Assembly: GCF_001591965.1 (NCBI RefSeq)
Contig: NZ_BCVX01000001.1
Location: forward strand, 372,001 to 436,000
Source of the DNA: Lysinibacillus odysseyi 34hs-1 = NBRC 100172
GTDB taxonomy: Bacteria > Bacillota > Bacilli > Bacillales_A > Planococcaceae
Direction: 5' to 3'
Length of the DNA stretch: 64,000 bases
Made by a program: the position numbers and the translations under genes. This document shows positions 1 through 8,177 of the stretch, in pieces (position 1 is the first letter of the stretch; every line of letters starts with the position of its first letter). The notes beneath the pieces are model-generated. The model saw only the letters and a program-made list of their open reading frames with translations. It searched no databases and was not told the origin of the DNA.

Positions 1-42
1 AGCGTTTTCAAGACAGGCTGGGTATACCTTCTGTCAGTAATT

Positions 43-576
43 CTACACTAACGCCTTTTCCTTTCTTACATGTACCTGATTCAGAATCAGTGCACCAAAC
101 AGTTGGATGATCGTTTTCACGATAATTTGCCCTAAAATAGCAGTCGGCACCGCCTCCCAAGGCAGTATTCCGGCGCCAAGCGGACTTAAGCCGACAATGA
201 CAAAGACAGCAGAATCGAGTAATCCACCGACAATACCGCTGTAAAGTACACGCCAAGCCATTGGCAGTTTTAGGCGCGTATAGATTTCTGTATCGGCAGT
301 TTCTGCAATAACAAAAGACAGTGCTGACGCTGCTACAATCATAAGCGTATCTCCTAGCAAAAAGGAAGCGAGCGCTGATAACAGAAGGGCTGTCATAATA
401 AATAAATATGTTTTCGCCCGGCCGTATTTATTTTGCACTAAATCACGGAAAATAAAGGTCGCTCCTACGAAAAGCGTTCCCATCGGTACAATGAACATGC
501 CAAATTCCAATGGTGCAAAGCGTGCCGTCACTACATTGGCAATGACGATTGATAATAAGTAAAATAAAATTCTCAT
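43..576 (-). CDS. VUT-family queuosine precursor transporter (YhhQ/DUF165-like)
   Basis: A 177-residue very hydrophobic protein with about six membrane segments, of the length and pattern of the VUT/YhhQ family. Members are known or inferred to import queuosine precursors such as preQ0 and preQ1. The start ATG at 576 follows an AGGAGT site. It is the last gene of a leftward unit behind queC (60 bp gap) and therefore lies downstream of the queC preQ1 riboswitch, which supports a role in precursor uptake. The family assignment comes from sequence pattern and context; the substrate is inferred. No terminator is visible in the 42 bases that remain before the window edge. Confidence 0.82.
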   Translation of the reverse strand: MRILFYLLSIVIANVVTARFAPLEFGMFIVPMGTLFVGATFIFRDLVQNKYGRAKTYLFIMTALLLSALASFLLGDTLMIVAASALSFVIAETADTEIYTRLKLPMAWRVLYSGIVGGLLDSAVFVIVGLSPLGAGILPWEAVPTAILGQIIVKTIIQLFGALILNQVHVRKEKALV

Positions 577-636
577 AATCGTACTCCTGTTCTTCTAAAT
601 AATTCATCTGTTTAGGCAGGCTGTTTTGAGCTGCTT

Positions 637-1296
637 TTATTCATGTTTTTTTGAGTTCATATACTCCTCAAGCCCTCTTTGACGCAGCTTACATGCCGGG
701 CACTGTCCGCACCCGTCCGCCTTTATACCGTTATAGCAGGTAAGTGTCCGTTCGCGTACAAATTCGAATGCCCCCAGACTGTCCGCCAGTTCCCATGTTT
801 GTGCCTTAGTAAGCCACATAAGCGGTGTGTCGATAACAAATGTCTTATCCATTGATAAATTTAACGATACATTCAATGACTTGATAAAGCTGTCACGGCA
901 GTCCGGATAGCCGCTGAAATCCGTTTCGCACACACCCGTCACAATATGCTTTGCTCCTACCTGTGCAGCCAAAATCCCGGCAAACGTAAGGAACACTAGA
1001 TTCCGTCCCGGAACGAACGAGGATGGCAGTTCATCATCTTTTCCGTCGCGCACTTCCATATCAGTGCGCGTCAATGCGCTTGGTGCTAACTGGTTAAGGA
1101 GAGACATATCAAGGATATGATGCTTGATCTGAAGCTCCTTGGCAATTTCAGCCGCACATTCGATCTCCAGGCGGTGCCTCTGTCCATAATCAAATGTTAC
1201 TGCTTCTATTTCCGCAAACTGCTTTTGAGCCCAGAAAAGACAGGTTGTACTGTCCTGTCCTCCACTGAAAACAACGATTGCTTTTTCCTGGATCAA
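637..1296 (-). CDS. queC: 7-cyano-7-deazaguanine synthase QueC
   Basis: QueC makes preQ0 from 7-carboxy-7-deazaguanine, ammonia and ATP in the cytosol. The ATP-pyrophosphatase loop SGGQDS is at residues 11-16, and four cysteines near the C terminus (about 187, 196, 199, 202; CGQCPAC) form the structural zinc site. I chose the TTG start at 1296 because an AAAGGAG site lies 7-8 bp upstream and the protein then begins like known QueC (about 219 residues); an in-frame TTG at 1314 has no ribosome site. A preQ1-I riboswitch and terminator lie directly upstream (1317-1387). queD and queE are not in this window. Confidence 0.96.
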   Translation of the reverse strand: MIQEKAIVVFSGGQDSTTCLFWAQKQFAEIEAVTFDYGQRHRLEIECAAEIAKELQIKHHILDMSLLNQLAPSALTRTDMEVRDGKDDELPSSFVPGRNLVFLTFAGILAAQVGAKHIVTGVCETDFSGYPDCRDSFIKSLNVSLNLSMDKTFVIDTPLMWLTKAQTWELADSLGAFEFVRERTLTCYNGIKADGCGQCPACKLRQRGLEEYMNSKKHE

Positions 1297-1316
1297 TAAA
1301 ATAACTCCTTTCAACG

Positions 1317-1387
1317 TTAAAAAACGGCATTCTAAGAAAAATGCCGTTTCTTCTTAGTTTTTTTAAAGAGGGGTGCTAAAAACCTCT
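1317..1387 (-). promoter_or_regulatory. preQ1-I riboswitch controlling queC and the transporter
   Basis: On the minus strand the aptamer is at 1387-1353: AGAGG, an 11-base loop, CCTCT, then an A-rich tail ending in ACTAAG, as in the preQ1-I consensus. It is followed by a terminator hairpin (arms AAACGGCAT/ATGCCGTTT at 1322-1349, T-run 1319-1324). The tail sequence CTAAGAA can pair with TTCTTAG in the terminator loop to form an antiterminator. Ligand binding would trap the tail in the pseudoknot and allow termination. No strong promoter is seen between queF and this element, so it probably acts on read-through from queF. Confidence 0.88.
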
Positions 1388-1410
1388 TGCCTCATACTAG
1401 ACTTATTTAA

Positions 1411-1911
1411 TTAGCGGTTATCAATTGTTTCTGGGTTAAGGTCATGGTTCATCAGACGGTACTGTGCCATCTCTTCATACTTCGTCCCAGGGCGCCCGTA
1501 ATTACACCATGGATCAATGGAAATCCCTCCGCGCGGTGTAAACTTTCCCCACACCTCGATATAACGCGGGTCCATCAGCTTGATTAAATCATCCATGATA
1601 ATATTGACACAGTCCTCGTGGAAGTCACCGTGATTGCGGAAGCTGAACAAATACAGCTTCAATGACTTACTTTCGACGATTTTCTTATCCGGAATATATG
1701 AAATGTACATTGTCGCAAAATCCGGCTGTGATGTAATCGGACAAAGACTTGTAAATTCCGGACAATTGAACTTAACGAAGTAATCACGGTTTGTATGAAG
1801 ATTATCCACCGCCTCCAGTACTTCCGGGGCGTAATCAAATGAATACTTTACATTTTGGTTTCCTAATAATGTTAGTTCCTCTAATCCTTCTTGTTGGCTT
1901 CGGCCAGACAT
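1411..1911 (-). CDS. queF: NADPH-dependent preQ0 reductase QueF (type I)
   Basis: QueF reduces the nitrile of preQ0 to preQ1, the precursor inserted into tRNA. The 166-residue length is that of the unimodular (type I) Bacillus form. The nucleophile Cys57 lies in TSLCPIT, followed by Asp64, and the diagnostic QueF motif [12 protein letters not shown] begins at residue 80. The gene is preceded by its own preQ1-I riboswitch and followed by a second one in front of queC, so it is the promoter-proximal gene of the unit. Confidence 0.97.
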   Translation of the reverse strand: MSGRSQQEGLEELTLLGNQNVKYSFDYAPEVLEAVDNLHTNRDYFVKFNCPEFTSLCPITSQPDFATMYISYIPDKKIVESKSLKLYLFSFRNHGDFHEDCVNIIMDDLIKLMDPRYIEVWGKFTPRGGISIDPWCNYGRPGTKYEEMAQYRLMNHDLNPETIDNR

Positions 1912-1992
1912 AAAAAAACCTCCCTAGTAAATGTGTCCGGACACATAACAAGAGAGGCGCATGGAGTAATCTATTAAACGTATGATTGAAAC

Positions 1993-2073
1993 AAAAAAGC
2001 CATGTCCTGTATGGACATGGCATATAGGCATGTTTCCATAGTTTTTTATAGAGGGTATCAGCTATGAACCTCT
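1993..2073 (-). promoter_or_regulatory. preQ1-I riboswitch in the queF leader
   Basis: The aptamer runs 2073-2039 on the minus strand: AGAGG, loop TTCATAGCTGATA, CCCTCT, tail AAAAAACTA. A terminator hairpin GCCATGTCC-ATACA-GGACATGGC (1999-2021) with a six-T run follows. TATGGA at the tail end can pair with TCCATA in the terminator, giving the alternative antiterminator. This is the standard transcription-attenuation layout of preQ1-I switches, and it is the first of two such elements in the same transcription unit. Confidence 0.93.
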
Positions 2074-2105
2074 CCCGTTTAAATCCGGGCATTCTTTTCT
2101 TTCAC

Positions 2106-2134
2106 ATAATACAGAAATAACGCCGAAACGTCAA
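2106..2134 (-). promoter_or_regulatory. Sigma-A type promoter of the queF unit
   Basis: TTGACG (2134-2129) and TATTAT (2111-2106) are separated by exactly 17 bp on the minus strand. Transcription would start about 30 bases before the preQ1-I aptamer. Confidence 0.8.
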
Positions 2135-2155
2135 TTGTATTTTTATAAAGGAAGC

Positions 2156-2299
2156 CTATTTTGCAATTAACTTGTCCCTTACAAAAGAGACAGGACAGCA
2201 ATAGGTAAACGGTACTTCCTGTCTTTTGGGCTGAATATTTTCGCGGATGCTTATCCTAAAACCGGTCTCTCCTTTACGAAGCAGTATCTGCCTGTCTAT
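2156..2299 (-). CDS. Putative 47-residue cysteine-containing protein with a non-canonical AUA start
   Basis: Just after the diguanylate cyclase stop codon, in the same frame, a reading frame of 47 codons has protein-like composition with a Phe-Thr-Tyr-Cys-Cys-Pro-Val core and mixed charged residues. There is no ATG, GTG or TTG in it. An AAAAAGG ribosome site sits 8 bp before an ATA codon at 2299, which would give a start Met-Asp-Arg-Gln; a CTG at 2287 is an alternative. The frame ends just before the queF promoter. I do not recognise the family. It could be a true rare-start gene, a read-through extension of the cyclase, or a gene that has lost its start. Confidence 0.5.
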   Translation of the reverse strand: MDRQILLRKGETGFRISIRENIQPKRQEVPFTYCCPVSFVRDKLIAK

Positions 2300-2314
2300 A
2301 TGATTGCAGCCTTT

Positions 2315-3868
2315 TTATATTTCCTCATCTTTCCCAGCGATACAGATACGATTACGTCCCGTCTCTTTCGCCTTATATAATGCCTGATCAGCACGTTGCA
2401 GCAGCTGGTGCAATGTCTCATTCTTCATTTCCGCAGCACCGATACTCACCGTTATTTTTACCGGACCGCCTTCTGTCATGACGGGTTGCTGCTCAATAGC
2501 TCCCCGGAGTTTTTCGGCAAGTGTTATCCCCTCTTCAAGAGATGCTTTTACCAAACCGATAAACTCTTCCCCGCCGTACCGCGCAAAAAGGGCTTGTCCG
2601 GCAAACTGGAGCCGAATTGTTTTAGCTACATGCACGAGCACCTCATCTCCCACATGATGCCCATATGTATCATTCACCTTTTTAAAATGGTCAACATCTA
2701 TCAAAATGACGGTAAATGGGGCAGATTGAGCTCTCAATTGATCAAATTCACGATTGCTTTTTTCAAAAAAAGCGCGACGGTTATACAGCTGGGTCAATTC
2801 ATCAAAATGGGCCTGATGCTCCAATTTTTTATGCAGCTGCATCAGTTCGGTAATATCAGTAAAAATGAGCAGAAACCCCTTTCTATCTGCTGCCCCTACG
2901 ATAGTCGATGTCCGGATTTTATAGATGTGCTCTTGCTCATTGATGGTAAGCATGATATCACTACTGGATTTTGCCGTAAAAGCCTGAACGGAAAAAGGCA
3001 CGCCGGTAAGCTCAAGCCATAGTTTTTCAAATTCATAGCCGAGCATTTTTTTGTTCAATGAAGGAAGCATGCTTCTAAGCGGCTCATTAAATTCAATCAG
3101 CCTGCGAGATTCATCAAGTACTGCTACCCCATCATTCATACTATTGAAAATGACATCTTTAGCAACCGGCATAATCGCAAACAGGCCGGAAGAACGGATT
3201 GACCAAAAATAGAAAAGCGATGAGAGCCATAAAACCATCGGCACCGGGTCAATCCCTGCAGGTGTCAAACCAATCAAATAGACAAAGGCTGTAAATATCG
3301 GGACAAACTGACCGCAAATAAGAGAAAGAAGCTGGGGGCGGTATGGTTTCGCCGTTTCCTTCCACCGGGACAAAGCTAAAATGAAGGCAGCAAACATACA
3401 GCTAAAAATAAATGTGCCATGAATGGTATACCATATTCCAATTTCCTGATGGACAAAGGGCATACCAAGATCTTTATCAAACTCAAACACTCTATAGTGC
3501 AAATGATGGAGATCGTTTGTTGCTACCATTAAAACAGTAATCGTCGGGATAGAAAGAAGCGCAACTATCTTTTTCTTTGTCATTTGGACACCTAAATAGG
3601 CCATAATAAACAGCAATCCTGCCGGCGGTGCAAAGGCAATCCCGATATACTGGAATACCGTCCAAATCTTGATTTGTTCCAGTGTTGTCGATAACAGACC
3701 AAATGCAGCAGCAAAGCAGTAAATCGTCGTTACAAAGGAATTAAATAAAAAAAACTTCAGGACTGTTGAATAATGATGACGCTTGCCGAACGCATAGATG
3801 GTCAAAAAAAGATTCATCACTCCCGACGTGCAAATCAGCGCAATATAAGCCGTTATTTGAGAACTCAC
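2315..3868 (-). CDS. Membrane diguanylate cyclase (7TM-PAS-GGDEF)
   Basis: 517 residues. About seven membrane helices fill residues 1-225, like the histidine-kinase N-terminal 7TM sensor module. A PAS-like domain follows at about 235-335, then a GGDEF domain with an intact RYGGEEF active site near residue 430, so it should make cyclic di-GMP from two GTP. The inhibitory RxxD I-site expected five residues before GGEEF is absent (the sequence there is AGQA), so product inhibition may be weak. The start is GTG at 3868 behind GAGGT. It is followed in frame by a small putative gene and faces a small membrane gene at 4091. Confidence 0.9.
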   Translation of the reverse strand: MSSQITAYIALICTSGVMNLFLTIYAFGKRHHYSTVLKFFLFNSFVTTIYCFAAAFGLLSTTLEQIKIWTVFQYIGIAFAPPAGLLFIMAYLGVQMTKKKIVALLSIPTITVLMVATNDLHHLHYRVFEFDKDLGMPFVHQEIGIWYTIHGTFIFSCMFAAFILALSRWKETAKPYRPQLLSLICGQFVPIFTAFVYLIGLTPAGIDPVPMVLWLSSLFYFWSIRSSGLFAIMPVAKDVIFNSMNDGVAVLDESRRLIEFNEPLRSMLPSLNKKMLGYEFEKLWLELTGVPFSVQAFTAKSSSDIMLTINEQEHIYKIRTSTIVGAADRKGFLLIFTDITELMQLHKKLEHQAHFDELTQLYNRRAFFEKSNREFDQLRAQSAPFTVILIDVDHFKKVNDTYGHHVGDEVLVHVAKTIRLQFAGQALFARYGGEEFIGLVKASLEEGITLAEKLRGAIEQQPVMTEGGPVKITVSIGAAEMKNETLHQLLQRADQALYKAKETGRNRICIAGKDEEI

Positions 3869-4090
3869 AGTAGGATACCTCTTCTACTCACAATTTTATT
3901 TAAATGTAGCATAGTTGAAAAAATTTGTGGATAACTATTCAGTGAATCGGCAGAAGAAAAGAAATATAGTAACTTTTCGACCATCCAGCATACATTATTC
4001 ACCTTTCCCCTTACCTATCTAGTATTCAATGGAAAAACCAGCATACTCTAATAGCTTGACTCATATCCTCTAGAAGAAAGGATGATGAAC

Positions 4091-4315
4091 ATGAAAATCA
4101 TTTTAGAATATACAGAGCTATTGGAGCAAATCTATGAGATTTCCATTGCTGTACTGCTCCTATTCTCTATTTTAACTCTCCGTCTTTTTAGGAAAATTAG
4201 ACGTGAGAGAAAACTATCTCTCTTTGAATCACTAATGTTTTTAGTGCTTAAAATCGCTATTTTCTTATGGTTAGCCAGTTTTCTTCTTCTAAACTACGGT
4301 GATTATTTACCTTAA
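4091..4315 (+). CDS. Small membrane protein of unknown function
   Basis: A short protein (74 residues from ATG 4091; 77 if ATG 4082 is used) with two membrane segments separated by a basic loop of Arg/Lys residues. I prefer 4091 because the AGAAAGG site at 4074-4080 then has normal spacing. It stands alone, divergent from the cyclase gene and convergent with the YwrJ-like gene. I recognise no family. Confidence 0.6.
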   Translation: MKIILEYTELLEQIYEISIAVLLLFSILTLRLFRKIRRERKLSLFESLMFLVLKIAIFLWLASFLLLNYGDYLP

Positions 4316-4533
4316 CTACATTTACATTGGAAAAGTAATCGTGCCTAACGCAATGGTTGATAAATATCCTTTCCCGTAAGAGGCGGCAGCTTACAGTAAC
4401 CTGAAAGAAGAGCCTTTACTATGTATTTAATGTCAAAGGATAGACTACCTCTTCTAACATGCAAATACAGGAAAACCGAACAACTCCGCTTTCATAAAGC
4501 GTCTGCTATTCGGGGCTCCATGTATCAATATTG

Positions 4534-5256
4534 CTAAACGACATGTATCGTTTGAATATGATCCATATTAATATAAAGGTTCTCTTTAGCTGTTCGCAAC
4601 TCAACAATATTATTATGAATAGTTTCAACTTTACCTATATCAGGCACTTTGTCTCCCACATTTATTACTACGAGCCTGCCTATCAATTCTGCAAACTGCA
4701 TGCTGAAATACTGCTTGTATTGCCGGTCGCTAATTGACATTTTGTAGTTATCTTTAGACAACCCGTATGGCTCCTCGCCATGTATATAAGGAATCAGCCA
4801 CTTTAGATGTGTAATGGGAATATACATCGTTTTATATATCGGTGAATAGAATACGAAATAGTCGTTTAATACTTCACCTATTGTGCCGTACAGTGGTTTT
4901 TTACTAACGACACTAATTTCCGTATACATTCCCCTTGCTTTATGAAGAGCTCCTTCCAACGTTAAATTAACATTTAAACTATTGGAGATAATGCTTGGGA
5001 AATCGGCAGGTTTTACAATTTTATTTTCCGTCTCCGCTTCTTCATTCTTAATATCTTTTACGTGGCGAAACGGAATATAAATGAAATTTTCTCCATTAAA
5101 TAATATAATCATATGGCTGCTGCTATCTATGATTTTTCCTTTAAAAAATTGGTCTCCTACTAAATTGACCATGACGAGTTCTTTATCATTTTGCTGAAAC
5201 AGATTGTACAAGGTTTCTTCCTCCCGTCTGCTATACAACCCATATAACCCATACAT
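4534..5256 (-). CDS. YwrJ-like spore-coat-related protein with three SH3/Sm-like repeats
   Basis: 240 residues containing three similar beta-rich modules, at about 28-70, 105-150 and 190-240. Each ends in a pattern like IPFRHVK, IPITHLK or INMDHIQ, as in the modules of CotB and DUF2642 proteins. It overlaps the end of the ArsB/YwrK-like gene by 26 bp, so the two are co-translated. In B. subtilis ywrJ and ywrK lie beside cotB/cotG, and a CotB-like gene lies 0.5 kb upstream here. I infer a spore-coat or spore-surface role; the sequence shows only the repeats and the synteny. Confidence 0.6.
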   Translation of the reverse strand: MYGLYGLYSRREEETLYNLFQQNDKELVMVNLVGDQFFKGKIIDSSSHMIILFNGENFIYIPFRHVKDIKNEEAETENKIVKPADFPSIISNSLNVNLTLEGALHKARGMYTEISVVSKKPLYGTIGEVLNDYFVFYSPIYKTMYIPITHLKWLIPYIHGEEPYGLSKDNYKMSISDRQYKQYFSMQFAELIGRLVVINVGDKVPDIGKVETIHNNIVELRTAKENLYINMDHIQTIHVV

Positions 5257-6583
5257 ATAAACAAACCAAGCTGATAATCAATCCTACAGGAATGATTAGA
5301 ATCGTCACTTTTACATACTGCCCCCACGAAATTTTCACTCCGTATTTTTTCAGTATAAACATCCATATTAATGTAGCGAGCGTTCCGATCGGTGTTAATA
5401 AAGCACCAATATCGCTGCCTATCACATTAGCAAGATACGTGATTTGCAGCAGCAGCGGATCTAACTCCATATCCATAATAGACATTGTCCCTATCATTAC
5501 CGCTGGAAGATTGTTTACTAAATTGGATAGGACAGAGGTAACGATCCCCATCACAAACGTGGCATGGATTGCATCTTTCATTACATATTCCTCAGTCATC
5601 GCGGCGATCCACTCATTGAAGCCTACATTATTGAGCCCATATACAAGTACATACATATTGAATGCAAATAAAAAAATATGCCATGGAGATTCTTTTACGA
5701 CATCCAATATACCAATTCCTTTACGGACCCATCTATATAACATGAGAATAAATGCGCCAAATAGACCAATCCATTCAATCGAAATACCATATGGTGTAAG
5801 AATGAAAAATCCTACTCTCGTTGCTACTACAATGATTAAACAGACTTTGAACATATACCAGTCTATTTCTTCATCCCTGCTGCTTGTATCAAGCGGGTGA
5901 GTATATAAATAGTTACTATTCAAGGGCATATGTTGAAAAAAATTAGCAGAAAAATGAGGAGGTATATCTTTTTTAAAATAGGTATATAAAAGCAAGGCAA
6001 TTACGAAAATGCCAAGCATGGATGGAACAAACATCATCGTCACATAACTATTTAAGCTCAATCCAACAATTTCTAGAGCTATAAGATTTGAAATATTACT
6101 AACTGCAATCGGTGCACTGGCAGAGGTAGCTATCAATGCGCCTGAGATCAAATAAGGTAACATTTGATGAGGTTTAAACTTAAGCATTTGGATGATGCGG
6201 ATAATAATAGGGGTTGTAATTAATATGCTGCCGTCATTATTAAAAAGCACCGTCATTAAAAAGCAAAGCAGGTTGGTATAAATATAAAGTCTTATACCCG
6301 AACCTCTAGACTTTTTTACTATATTTATAGCAACCCATTTAAAAAAACCTATGCTTTCCAAAACGATAGACATCATGATGGTTGAGAGAATAGTGAGTGA
6401 GGGGCCGCTAATAATACCAATAATCCCGATGACATCTGACCAAGAAACAATGCCTATCATCAGCACAAGAACTGCGCCGATAGTGGTAGGAATTGTTTCA
6501 TTTATATCAAAAGGCCTCCATAGCATGAAGATGACAGTGAGTGTAAAAATAATAAGCATGACTATTAATGAGCTATCCCACAT
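5231..6583 (-). CDS. ArsB/NhaD-superfamily membrane transporter (YwrK-like)
   Basis: 450 residues with about eleven membrane helices. Two conserved hairpin signatures are visible: FNNDGSILITTPII near residue 115 and SNLVNNLPAVMIGT near 360, the inverted-repeat Asn/Asp loops of the ion-transporter superfamily containing ArsB and NhaD. Family members export arsenite or sodium; substrate cannot be read here. No ArsR or ArsC gene is nearby, and the neighbours are coat-type genes, as for B. subtilis ywrK, so arsenic resistance should not be assumed. Its ATG overlaps the stop of a 50-residue membrane ORF. Confidence 0.82.
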   Translation of the reverse strand: MWDSSLIVMLIIFTLTVIFMLWRPFDINETIPTTIGAVLVLMIGIVSWSDVIGIIGIISGPSLTILSTIMMSIVLESIGFFKWVAINIVKKSRGSGIRLYIYTNLLCFLMTVLFNNDGSILITTPIIIRIIQMLKFKPHQMLPYLISGALIATSASAPIAVSNISNLIALEIVGLSLNSYVTMMFVPSMLGIFVIALLLYTYFKKDIPPHFSANFFQHMPLNSNYLYTHPLDTSSRDEEIDWYMFKVCLIIVVATRVGFFILTPYGISIEWIGLFGAFILMLYRWVRKGIGILDVVKESPWHIFLFAFNMYVLVYGLNNVGFNEWIAAMTEEYVMKDAIHATFVMGIVTSVLSNLVNNLPAVMIGTMSIMDMELDPLLLQITYLANVIGSDIGALLTPIGTLATLIWMFILKKYGVKISWGQYVKVTILIIPVGLIISLVCLYVWVIWVV

Positions 6584-6725
6584 TTATATCCGCCGCCTCA
6601 TTACTGGTGATTTTCGGTGGTGTTACTACTCTTGTTAAGTCCTTTTCATCCGGTACTTTTATAAATAGTGTGTAAAAGAGTCCCCCGACTGCGGAAAAGT
6701 AAAGGATTATTAACGTAATGAGCAC
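6573..6725 (-). CDS. 50-residue single-pass membrane peptide coupled to the YwrK-like transporter
   Basis: A GTG start at 6725 follows an excellent ribosome site (AAGGGGGGTGA). The frame encodes an N-terminal membrane segment (LITLIILYFSAVGGLFYTLF) and a polar tail. Its TAG stop lies just past the ATG of the transporter (an 11-bp overlap), so translation is probably coupled. I do not recognise the family. Location suggests an accessory subunit of the transporter or a translational coupler; this is inference. Confidence 0.72.
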   Translation of the reverse strand: MLITLIILYFSAVGGLFYTLFIKVPDEKDLTRVVTPPKITSNEAADINVG

Positions 6726-7125
6726 TTAGCTCACCCCCCTTCAGCCCAAAACCTTGCTTGATAACCACTGTAAAAAAGGAAATTTAAAATTCAATATGCA
6801 CTAACCGGTATGGTTGGCGTTCAACTGATAATGTGCATATTAATTTGGCCATCAATTCGCTTATCTTGTAAGAATAGGTTTATGTCATGACGGATATTTC
6901 TTTATCTCTAACACACAGACCCTTCGTTTGAGCGCAGGCAAAATAATCACCAGAAAAGAATGCAATAACCTATCTGTTGTTTGCATTTCGTGATCAGTGT
7001 AGCAGCACTATTAATCAGGCCGTTATTTTTCTTAACCGATAAATGCTATCCAGACCAAGCGGATAAAAATTACGTTAAATCTTTTAAATCCAATAGCTGT
7101 ACATTTTATAACTTACCTGGGCAGC
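6726..7125. other. Intergenic region with a distant perfect inverted repeat
   Basis: No credible gene seen. AATATGCAC (6793-6801) and GTGCATATT (6833-6841) form a perfect 9-bp inverted repeat with a 31-bp interval, upstream of the transporter unit. It could be an operator pair or a weak hairpin. Confidence 0.45.
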
Positions 7126-7620
7126 CTAGTTTCTTTTTCTAGCTCCAGTATTTTTCCCGCCCTCATTCTTTTCCTGCTCATCTTCTTTTTTGGCATGTTT
7201 CATATGACCATAGCTGATATTTCGAATATGGAACATGGAATACCTTACTAACTCATCTTTCGAAAAGACAGAAATATAGTCATTCTCCACCTCATTCAGC
7301 ATTCCCTCCAGCATTTCCGGTCCACCACGGTTGACCTTTACCCACTGGTTTCTGAATTTTGGGATGACGTTTTTAAAAGCGTCCCCTTTGTGCCATACTA
7401 GATTTTCAGGTACTTCGAAATCTTGATCCAGCCCGCCTTTTACATCAACCGTGACACTTTTGACATGCTGCATTTTATAGTAGACGACACCATCCTCTTT
7501 CGTGTACATAGTGAAATGATCTCCCCCTACGTCCAATAGCTTTCCTACACGGGATTCAGGTCCTCCCCTGTCTACCTTGATTACACTATTGACAAGTGTA
7601 AGCATCAGTTCTTTGTTCAT
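7126..7620 (-). CDS. CotB-like outer spore coat protein
   Basis: 164 residues with two copies of the CotB N-terminal module. The first has VDRGGPESRVGKL near residue 18 and a YYKMQHVKSV end; the second has VNRGGPEMLEGML near 96 and a YSMFHIRNIS end. CotB is an outer coat protein of Bacillus spores. The long Ser/Lys-rich C-terminal region of B. subtilis CotB is missing; only about 25 charged residues follow the second module. It lies upstream of the YwrK/YwrJ-like genes, matching the known neighbourhood. It probably has a late sporulation promoter, which I could not identify. Confidence 0.75.
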   Translation of the reverse strand: MNKELMLTLVNSVIKVDRGGPESRVGKLLDVGGDHFTMYTKEDGVVYYKMQHVKSVTVDVKGGLDQDFEVPENLVWHKGDAFKNVIPKFRNQWVKVNRGGPEMLEGMLNEVENDYISVFSKDELVRYSMFHIRNISYGHMKHAKKEDEQEKNEGGKNTGARKRN

Positions 7621-8116
7621 ACTGCTGCACCCTCCCTCTTATTATTTACTCAATAATATGTCTTCATTATTTGGTTCACGTAGTTAGGAGCCTATAATTA
7701 AAAAAATTCTCCAATATCGATTCAAATTAAATTACTGTTTGAAGACATATTTTTGCCTATTTGGTATGGGCTTTTATATATAAGGACAAGCCCCTAAACA
7801 GGAAAACGTAAAAAATTTTATCGACTGGTGCTCCACAGAAAGCAAGAGAAAATAGTACCTTCTGTTCTGCAGCGACTAAAAAGTGTCAGTTTATCTTGAT
7901 AGAATTTATTTACCGGAAATTGTAAGTTTTTCTGTATCTCACCTAAAGATGGTAGTCCCATTTGTTAATACAAGAACTATAGCAGAAGCGATTCCTGAAA
8001 TTAAAAAGCGCAGCTAGAATATTATCTGCATATATACACCCCGGCTATCCTGCTTTTACAGAAATAAACGGTTTGTTCACTAATAGGCTGGCCTGCACAA
8101 CCGGCTTTTTTCATAA
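7621..8116. other. Intergenic region, no clear gene
   Basis: AT-rich. A 44-codon open frame at 7883-8017 (+) has protein-like sequence but no ribosome site. GGCTGG/CCGGC at about 8083-8106 followed by six T could be an orphan rightward terminator. Otherwise nothing seen. Confidence 0.4.
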
Positions 8117-8151
8117 CAAAAAAACCTTCCATCCAATAAGGATGAAAGGTT
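8117..8151 (-). terminator. Terminator of mqo
   Basis: On the minus strand AACCTTTCATCC, a 5-base loop, GGATGGAAGGTT and a run of seven T, 27 bp after the mqo stop. Confidence 0.9.
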
Positions 8152-8177
8152 TTGTTGCAGCCTAATCTACCGGTTGA

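Noticed and set aside
5231-6583. Arsenic resistance operon
   Set aside because: Only the transporter superfamily matches; no arsR, arsC or arsA is present and the neighbours are spore-coat type genes.
7883-8017. 44-codon plus-strand frame (GTG start) with protein-like sequence
   Set aside because: No ribosome site and no promoter seen; could be a relic, but the evidence is only composition.
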